Below, in pieces: positions 56,531-64,000 of a stretch of 64,000 nt of DNA. This DNA comes from Muricea muricata. Taxonomy: Eukaryota; Cnidaria; Anthozoa; Malacalcyonacea; Plexauridae. Both the position numbers and the translations under genes were made by a program. The stretch is from NCBI GenBank assembly GCA_963855995.1, contig OY979717.1, positions 43,901,544 through 43,965,543 of the forward strand, read 5' to 3'. The first letter of the stretch is position 1. The number at the start of each line of letters is the position of its first letter. The notes below the pieces were generated by a model. The model worked only from the letters and a program-made list of their open reading frames with translations, did no database searches and was not told where the DNA came from.

Positions 56531-57116
56531 TTGGAAAAGCAATTTTGAGTTAGTAGGTAGCAAATTTGTTACGTATTTTAGCACTATGCTAATTTCAAGA
56601 CAATTTATCATACAAATGAAAATGAATAGCACAAAACAAAATATATTTTTATATATTTTTCAGTGTTTTATAGAACGTATAAGGATCAATTTCTGAAGAA
56701 CTGAATACTGATAATGATTTAAATTTGCATAGCATAAACAAATTGTCGAGCTGGCTTTGCTACTGGTCTTAAATCTGATAAAGCACTCCTCATCGTATAT
56801 TAATTAAAAAGTTCTTAAACTTTAGTCACTTTTTTGCGCAACTGGCCAGTGGCTGTAACATTGGGTAATTATTAAGCATTGATTTAGTACACCTTTCCTA
56901 GTTAGATTTTTGCCGAAACAAAGGTATATTCTTAACAGGAACATTTCTCGCGGATGAAGTGGGACTCAATACATCAACAAACGCAAGACATATTCGCCAA
57001 ACATCGTTAAACATGCATTGTTTTGGCACCGCCTAGGAGTTCGCTTTCAGAGCCGGGGGAGGCTCGGTGTCGGAGCCAAGGATCTCGCAATCTTGTGATT
57101 CACTGATTCAATCTCA

Positions 57117-57345
57117 GGATTCAATTTTAGGATTTAATGTTTCAATCTTGAGAGTCAATATTGGGTTTATTCGTAGGATTAAATGATTCAACCTTAAGAT
57201 TTAATAATTCACTCTTAGGATTCAATAATTCAATCTTTGGAATCAATGATTTGATCTCAGGATTTAATGATTCAATCTTTGGATTCAATAATTTAATCTA
57301 TGGATTCGATGATACAATCCTGGGATTTAACGATCCATTTACCCA
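57117..57345. repeat. 21-bp tandem repeat
   Basis: About ten units of the type GGATTCAATGATTCAATCTT. Because 21 is a multiple of 3, the array keeps an open frame of a 7-residue repeat (GFNDSIF). A block just after it (TTTAACGATCCATTTACC...GCGATACAATGC) is duplicated about 270 bp downstream at 57596. There is no sign that it is translated. Confidence 0.85.
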
Positions 57346-58152
57346 CACGCCTGCGCGATACAATGCAAGCAGCAACACCTTATTTTTTTGCTAATGCAAA
57401 TACACTGACATCTGTAGTATATCAAAAATAGGCGAAGTAGCCAAAATTAACTAGAAGCTGTAGAATAACAAACGCAGTCATAAAATTGCAAGAAAAACGA
57501 AAAAACATTGTCTAGTGTGCCTTCCACAAATCGCGATTATGTAGCTAAAATCAAACATTAACAGCTCTGAAATACAGTCAATGACACTATCCTGGTATTT
57601 AATGATTCATTTGCCTGGACGCTTGCAAGATACAATGCGACCCGTTACACCTGATTTTTTGCCAATTTGAAGTCAATTTCAATTCGTTAATATAATAGTT
57701 CTTGAGTACGCAAATTGTCTTAATCACCTCTTAGTCTCTTGCACTTGGTGGATAATCGAAAACAGGCGAGGTAGCCAAAAACTAACTACAATCCTTCGCA
57801 AAATATATTGAGACTTGCATATAAATCTATTGAATTAGCAGGTTTGTGACAACAGTCTAGTTGATGTTATTGTTCCCCTTCCCCCTACAAGCAATGTTGG
57901 GTGTTAGACGAGAAACTGTACAACAAAAATTCCTGCTCATCACAAGCAACATTGCTTTGGAAGGGGGAGAGGAGGCACAAATACACTTTTATATTGGTGG
58001 TTTCATAATTTTTGTGAGGGATTGTAGAACCGCAATCATAAAGTAGCAGTTGTAATAAACTGTAGGTAATGAGCAGAAATGAAAAAAGGCTGTAGATTGT
58101 TATATAATAATCAGAGTTCATTCTAGATTGTTCTCCAATCAACAAAAGAATA

Positions 58153-59560
58153 ATGTTATCACAAGAATTATTGACTGCCAATGGCGTGCTTTGTTTTGTG
58201 TATACCATGATCACGTCAAACGGCGTGCTGAAATCTTTTCGTCGCACTACAAAGCTTATTTTGGCAACATTTTTCATTGAAGACATCACAGAAGAAATTG
58301 ATGAGACATCTGCTCAGATAAGTAACTCTATTGAACATTTTCTACTTACCAAGTCGTCTCCAAGTAATCCCCTAGAAAGTACGTCCCCAAGAAAGTACAA
58401 GCAGTCAAGCCCCATCAACAACCGGGAACACAAATGAGAAAACAATTTCGGTCCGCCCTAACGACATTATACCCGAGCCCTAACCCCCCCCCCCTCTGAA
58501 AACACACAATCACAGCAAGATAGTCAACCCTCTACAAACATAGAGCCGCAAAAATGGTCCCCCCACTACAAGCACACAATTTCAACAAGAAGCCCCAGTC
58601 GTTATACCTGTACCTGTATTTCTACCACCTTTACCAACAAACACGCCACACTACCCTCCCCCCCTCTCCCAGCCCTTTCAATCAAAATAGTCGGCTACCG
58701 AAATTAAACCTTCCAACTTTCTCCGGGAATCCACTACAATGGCTAATCTTTTAGGACTCTTTCCAAGCTGCCATCCATTCCAATACAAGCCGTGGGGACA
58801 TACAAAGGTTCAGTTACCTCAAAGCCCAACTGGTGGGGGATGCAGCAAGGGCTATAGGGGTTTCTCCGGACAAATTATAACTACACCAAAGCTTTTCAAC
58901 TCCTAAAGGAACGATTTGGTAACCCCATCAAGGTGCTCAATGCCCACATGCAGTCTCTACTGGACCTACCAAACCCCATCTATGAACTGACAAGTTTACA
59001 ACTATTCTATGACACTATGGAAACCCACATTTGGGGGTTAGAATCTCTTGGGAAATCCCACGACAACTATGGAGGCGTCCTAGTCCGGATTGTTCATGGG
59101 AATGTTACCACATCAAGTCAGAACAAACTTGGCCCGTGATCATGGCAGCCCAGAATGGAAATTTGAACAGCTAAGACAGCCCATTCTTAAAGAACTAATG
59201 ATTCTAGAAGCTGGTGTTCAATCTAATCTAATGCAAGCTACACTGCCATCACCAAAACACACAACAATGGGTTCCTTTTTCGCACCAACTCATGGGAATC
59301 AGCACATGCCACAGGACTCAAACCGGGCCACACTTCGATATGATGTGCGTACTGTAAGAGCCCTCACCCTACCCACAACTGTAATGTTGTCAAGGATTGC
59401 CAAGAGAGGTGGTCAATATCAAAAAGGGAAAAACTGTGTTTCAATTGCTTCGGAAATCATAAATCATCTAACTGCCAATCAAAGTTCCGTTGCCGGAAAT
59501 GTAAGGGGAAACACCATACCACCCTATGCTCTCATTCAATGCGACCCTCTACCCCTCATC
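58153..59560 (+). pseudogene. BEL/Pao Gag, degraded
   Basis: Frames switch repeatedly. Readable are a helical start (DITEEIDETSAQISNSIEHF), LPKLNLPTFSGNPLQW (the DUF1759 motif of BEL Gag), DIQRFSYLKAQLVGDAARAI, and LNAHMQSLLDLPNPI, then RTNLARDHGSPEWKFEQLRQ. A Cys/His-poor remnant of the zinc-knuckle area follows near 59430-59520. Confidence 0.75.
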
Positions 59561-59689
59561 CACCACCTGTATTCACTCCTGCTCACCAAGACCCCAACAA
59601 TCAACCACTCCCTTCAGCTAGTCCACATACACAACAGCCACTTTCTACCCATGCAACTCTAGTTCCATCCACCCATTCCCAAACAACAC

Positions 59690-60120
59690 AGCGTGTTTCT
59701 CCCTTGAAAACAGCAATTGCTACTGTCAGCTCTGGACAACTTCATCGCGATGCCAAAATTCTTCTTGATGAATTAAGGAGCTCAACGGTCCTTTATCACC
59801 ACTGACCTAGTAAACCAGCTTGGAGTTCAATCCTCCCAAACAGAGGAAATTTCACTGTCAGCCTTTGGAGCCCAAATCTCCGCAAGACGTCACCTCTCAC
59901 TCACTACTGTTCGTATCATTACCTGTACTGGATAACAAATTCCATTGAAAGTTCTTGTAGTTGATGAGATCGCAACGTCCCTCCAAATTCCACTTCGAAA
60001 ACACATAAATTACATGCCCCACCTGAAGAATTTAACTCAAGCCCATCCTATTACAGCTCAAGTGAACTTTCTTATGTCACTACTTGTCGGAGCAGACTAT
60101 TTCTAGGATATCGTAGAAGA
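59690..60120 (+). pseudogene. BEL/Pao aspartic protease, degraded
   Basis: It reads KTAIATVSSGQLHRDAKILL and continues with DELRSS where active copies have the D-T/S-G-like catalytic loop, then FITTDLVNQLGV and LSAFGAQISARRHLSLTTV. At least one frameshift and stops break it. Assigned from position and the ARILxDxGSxxSFI-like pattern. Confidence 0.6.
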
Positions 60121-60522
60121 TGAGGGGATTCGTGGTCAGGGTCCCACCGCTGTGCCATCCCGCCTTGGTTATCTGCTGTCTGGCCCTCTACCAACACCTT
60201 CCAGAACCTCTGCCACCCTTGTGAACCTACTGCAGACAGTCACATCGACCAAAAGAACAGAACTTGATCTAGAAAGTTTTTGAACTCTCGAATCTATGGG
60301 CATCATCCCACTATACCGCACCGAAAACCAGCTTGATTTCCTGGAAAATTAAATCAACACCTCAATTTCTAGAAACACAAATGGCAGTTACGCAGCGAAA
60401 TTCCCATGGAAGATGATGCACCAGCCCTCACAGACCACTACCTACCATGAAGCGTCGTACTCGAGCAATGATCCATTGACTTGCCACTATCCCTGGTCTC
60501 CTGAAATGTTACGGGGACATTA

Positions 60523-61175
60523 TTGAAGAACAAAGTTACTAAACGAGGATTCATTGAGAAAGTCGAAGAAACCAAACCAAGTGACAAAGTGCGTTACATC
60601 CCACATTATCCTACCCGAAAGGAACCGACAATGACTCCAGTCAGAATTGTTTTCGATTGTAACTTCCACTCATCACCAAATTCTTTTAGTCTGAATGACG
60701 GTCTTTTCACGGCTCCACCGTTTCTGAATGATATGTGTGCCATTTTACTACGGTATCGAACGTTTACCTATGACATCGTAGCGGACATTGAGAAGGCATT
60801 TCTCCCCGTCAGACTCGATGACAGTGACAGAGACGTCACTAGATTCCTTTGGCTCTCAGATCCTGCCAACCCAGACAGCAAATTTAACACCTTCCGTTTC
60901 AAGGCCGTCCTTTTTGGATCAACTAGCTCCCCCTTCATGTTGAATGCTACCCTCCTTTGCCACATAGAAAACTACGATCGACCTGTAGCTCTAGACATCA
61001 AAGACAATATTTATGTTGACAATGTAATTTCTGGTTGTGACCAAGAAACGGACAGTCTTCTATACTACAACGAAACCTGATCTATTATGCATGATGCGCA
61101 CTTCCATCTTCACTCTTGGGCATCGAATAGTCCATCGCTGCAAGAAATTGCTGTCAAGGATCGAACCGCTGCTCC
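60523..61175 (+). pseudogene. BEL/Pao reverse transcriptase, first part
   Basis: It reads RYIPHYPTRKEPTMTPVRIV, FDCNFHSSPNSFSLNDGL, DIVADIEKAFLPVRLDDSD (first catalytic Asp), FGSTSSPFMLNATLLCHI and NIYVDNVISGCD. YVDN is the BEL/Pao active-site variant of YxDD. It is open from 60523 to a stop at 61078 and then cut at 61178 by an insertion. Confidence 0.85.
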
Positions 61176-61178
61176 TAA

Positions 61179-62025
61179 AGCTGGGGTTGCACGGGCGATT
61201 TTTTTCTCGCGCCGGCAACGCAACGGGTCAAATTGCATCGCATTGCCGGCGCGAGCGATAAAAATGCGCGTGTTTCATGTGCTGCGCGGCAACGCAGTTG
61301 TAATTTAATCTCTTCGACAACGTTGCCGAAAAGCTAAATCATTTTAACTTTCGGCGACGATTACAGAAAATATCGTATTACACTTGTCACTTGCTCTCAT
61401 CATCAGCCAATAAAATTCAAGTACTTAACTAATGCAGGCTCGTTAACTGCATGAACATTAAAAATTCCTTCAAGAACCGGGACGCGTGTCGCGTGTTTCT
61501 TAAGGCCAAGTCTCTGATCTCTAAACAACACATTTCAGCTGGCTTTACATCCTCCCTCATTACTGTGTCCTTTTCGTGAAGTCTTTCCGAAAGAAGATCA
61601 ACAATTTTGCTAAAATGCTCGAATTCCTTTCGCATGTAGCTCTCAAACGCCAATGTATCCTGCGCAGCCAGCTCTGGGAGAAGCTGATGAAAACTGCTCT
61701 TGGTTTTTCTTTCTAACATCCACGATCGTACCCAACATTGTTTTCTTTTTCTTTTGCTTTGATTCTCCTCTTCCTCTTCCAGCAAAAGCATTGCAACAAC
61801 CAACATTATGTCCTCTTCGGAAGACGCCATGTTGGAGGTTTCGTATTGGAGTCTGAAAGAAATGACACCGCACGAAGGAGGGCTAGAACTAGTCTCATTA
61901 ATATTGCCGCACAACTAATTCTTTTGCACGTGTTACCTTACCACTTCACTCGCGCCGGCAATGCGATGAAATTTGACCCGTTGCGTTGCCGGTGCGAGAA
62001 AAAAATCGTACGTGTAACCCCAGCT
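61179..62025. mobile_element. PIF/Harbinger deletion derivative, 847 bp
   Basis: Ends AGCTGGGGTTGCACG / inverse with a 3-bp TAA duplication (61176-61178 and 62026-62028). The inverted arms extend about 75 bp through CGCGCCGGCAACGCAACGGG. It carries only the N-terminal part of a transposase, so it depends on a helper in trans. Confidence 0.88.
61429..61830 (-). pseudogene. N-terminal fragment of a PIF/Harbinger transposase
   Basis: From MASSEEDIMLVVAMLLLEEE it reads QCWVRSWMLERKTKSSFHQL, ESYMRKEFEHFSKIVDLLSE and EKDTVMREDVKPAEM, the helical N-terminal region typical of PIF/Harbinger transposases (consensus RRxWVRPWL...F...LR.....F..FFRM....F..LL..V.P.I..KDT.MR). The DDE catalytic domain is absent. 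The frame ends at 61429 inside the element. Confidence 0.8.
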
Positions 62026-62028
62026 TAA

Positions 62029-62780
62029 ACCTAGTGTTAACACCCTCGGATTACAATGGAATTCTTCTACAGACACTCTCAATTTCCCATCAGCCCAGGA
62101 TTACATACCACCACCAACTGTCACCAAGCGCCACGTATTGCAAATTTCTTCCAAGATCTATGACCCTCTTGGACTTCTGTCGCCTGTAACTGTAAAAGCG
62201 AAACTACTAATTCAAGAACTGTGGAAGAACGAATTGGAATGGGATGAACCACTACCTCCTACACTCAAATCCAAATGGCTAAGTATTGCAAAGGACCTGC
62301 AAGAAGCTACCAAGTACGTTTGCATGCAAAGAAAATACCTTTCTCATGTTCCTACTCCAAATTCCACGACATTCATTCACGTGTTTGTTGATGCTAGCCC
62401 CAAGGCATATGAGGCTGTAGCCTATCTTCCTAACGGAAACCAATCATCCCTCATCATGGCAAAATCCCGTGTTGCACCTCTGAAGCAACTAACTCTTCCT
62501 CAATTGGAATTAATGGCTGTTGTAATCGAAACACGATTAGCTAATTTTCTATTGCGTATCCCTAGTTCCAGATATGCCAACCTAAACGTAAAACTCTGGT
62601 CTGACAGTGAAATAGTGCTACATTGGATCAACAGCAGTAAACCACAAAGCAGTTCATCATGAATCGCATCAACGAAATTAAGAACAAGTTTCCTGCATCG
62701 AATTGGAACCACTGCCCAACCGATCAAGACCCAGCTGATTTGTTCACCCGTGGAATATCGCCATCCTAATTACGCTCATC
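62029..62780 (+). pseudogene. BEL/Pao RT end and RNase H
   Basis: It reads VTKRHVLQISSKIYDPLGLL and SPVTVKAKLLIQELWK (the Pao thumb/connection block), then FVDASPKAYEAVAYL, LPQLELMAVVIETRLANF and LWSDSEIVLHWI, which are RNase H acids, and finally DQDPADLFTRGISPS after a stop near 62660. Confidence 0.85.
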
Positions 62781-63109
62781 TTCTCTGTGGAAGAATGGAC
62801 CAACATGCTATGGTTACAACGAGAATCAGAATGGCCAACGTGGAGCCCCTCACACTCAAAGACCGTAAATCTATTCCTTTTCGAAGAAAATGATGCAGGG
62901 CCACCCACAACTACTCCTAAAGAAACCACTCCAAACGATACAAAGTCGGCAATTCACCTCATTATTGATGCATCTCGATACAGTTCATCCCCACGACTAT
63001 TGTCTGTCACTGCATATGTTTATTGGTTTCTAGAGAACACGCATAAAGACAAGCCAAGAGTCGCTGGATCAATTTCCGCAACAGAAAACAAGCAGCATTG
63101 AAACTATGG

Positions 63110-64000
63110 ATACAAAGTTTTTAAATGCTACATTACAACAACGAAATCGCTAACCTCACGTCATCATTCCCTAATCGCCTGCCTTTGGTACGACAGCTTC
63201 GCCTATTGCTAGACCATGATGGATTTTTTCGTTGCGGCGGAAAGATTCACAGTACCCCACTTAGCGAACTTGCCAAATTTCCATACTTACTCCCAAAAAA
63301 CTGTACACTTACTGAGCTGATCGTACAAAGCACTCATCATAAACAACTACATTCTGGACTCAATGCTACAGTTGCTGCACTTCGACAAAGTATTGGCCAT
63401 ACGCCCATGTGTAAAGAAGTTGCTTCGACGCTGTGTCACTTGTCCGAAAGTTGCTGGCACCCCATTCAAGGCTCCTGATCCCGCACCTCTCCCAAAGATT
63501 AAAGTCGAAGAAGGACCACCATTTGCAGTAACGCCAGTAGACTTTGGCAAACTTTATGTCAGAACTCAACTCGGTGAAGCAAAGACCTACATATGTCTTT
63601 TCGCGTGTGCAATTACATGAAGTATACACCTAGAAATCGTCCCTATCTAACAAAAGAGAGATTTCTTTTGGCATTTCGCCGTTTCGCAAGTCGTAAATCG
63701 CTACCCTCACCATGATCTCAGATAATGCTTCCACTTACCTAGCTTCAGCAGAAACCCTGAAAGAATTATTCAAATCGCCATCACGTAAGGAAGCCTTCAG
63801 CCAAAAGGGAGTCGAATGGAAATTTATACCGAAGCGAGCACCCTGGTAGTGGGGCTTTTGGAAGCGCCTAATTAGTTTGACAAAGACCGCACTAAAGCAG
63901 ACACTTGGTAGAGCATCCGTAACACTAGAAGAACTTCAGACACTCATCGCTGAAGTAGAAGCCATCCTAAACGATCGTCCAATTACGTTTGTGTCGAGGA
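63110..64000 (+). pseudogene. BEL/Pao integrase, mutated and cut by the window end
   Basis: It reads the zinc-binding region (HHKQLHSGLNATVAALR, RRCVTCPK), then the core: VTPVDFGKLYV (first Asp) and MISDNAST (second Asp). The third block reads APW, a TAG stop, then WGFWKRLI, where active integrases have W-E-R, so the catalytic Glu is replaced by Lys. The ILNDRPIT block follows. It continues past 64000. Confidence 0.85.

Larger units (their letters stand above)
58150..64000 (+). mobile_element. Degraded BEL/Pao LTR retrotransposon, running off the window
   Basis: Gag, protease, reverse transcriptase, RNase H and integrase occur in that order with BEL/Pao signatures. Stops and shifts are frequent. 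It is interrupted by a Harbinger derivative at 61179-62025. The 5' LTR could not be delimited, and the 3' part lies beyond the window. Confidence 0.88.

Overview
This is an animal nuclear genomic window, most likely from a cnidarian or a similarly early-branching marine invertebrate. The basis for that is AT-rich intergenic DNA, spliced genes with GT-AG introns, metazoan-type nuclear rRNA fragments, an i-type (invertebrate) lysozyme, an amine-receptor-like GPCR, and a transposon mix (Ginger, Academ-type with helicase, PIF/Harbinger, DIRS, BEL/Pao, CR1-like LINEs) common in such genomes. The species cannot be fixed by eye.

Only two genes look like intact host genes: a single-exon class A GPCR (40673-41683, +) and a three-exon lysozyme (52622-53960, +). 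Nearly everything else recognisable is mobile DNA, much of it nested.

1-2.7 kb: a long-armed foldback and an element of about 2.26 kb with inverted termini. 3.0-3.85 kb: a 28-bp minisatellite that changes orientation at one end. 3.9-15.0 kb: a decayed Ginger-type transposon on the minus strand (integrase exons, then Ulp1/C48 peptidase plus PHD finger). One integrase exon is split by an apparently intact 7.04-kb Academ-type element carrying a 908-aa transposase gene (+) and a convergent 481-aa RecQ-like helicase gene (-), with 69-bp TIRs and a 9-bp target duplication. Another part of the Ginger integrase is broken by (AT)n tracts that enclose hammerhead-ribozyme-like motifs.

15-22 kb: gene-poor DNA, then a 5'-truncated, frameshifted LINE on the minus strand. 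22.1-31.3 kb: a deleted rDNA unit (28S 3' end, 18S, 5.8S, ITS2, 28S 5' part) whose 18S is split by a 5.76-kb PIF/Harbinger transposon. That Harbinger is in turn split by a 203-bp hAT MITE and by a 2.27-kb element with 8-bp duplications, which carries its own foldback.

31.4-36.2 kb: a tRNA-derived SINE and a CR1/L2-like LINE with an intact 952-aa ORF2. 36-42.7 kb: gene-poor DNA and the GPCR gene between two diverged copies of a roughly 600-bp repeat. 42.7-49.1 kb: two tandem, degraded DIRS-type tyrosine-recombinase retrotransposons, with a mariner-like MITE and a C2H2 zinc-finger ORF antisense inside the second. 49-58 kb: foldbacks, the lysozyme gene and a 21-bp tandem repeat. 58.1-64 kb: a degraded BEL/Pao retrotransposon running off the window, its polymerase interrupted by an 847-bp Harbinger deletion derivative.

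The transposons are independent parasites rather than a pathway. The two genes that do appear to work together are the transposase and helicase of the Academ-type element.
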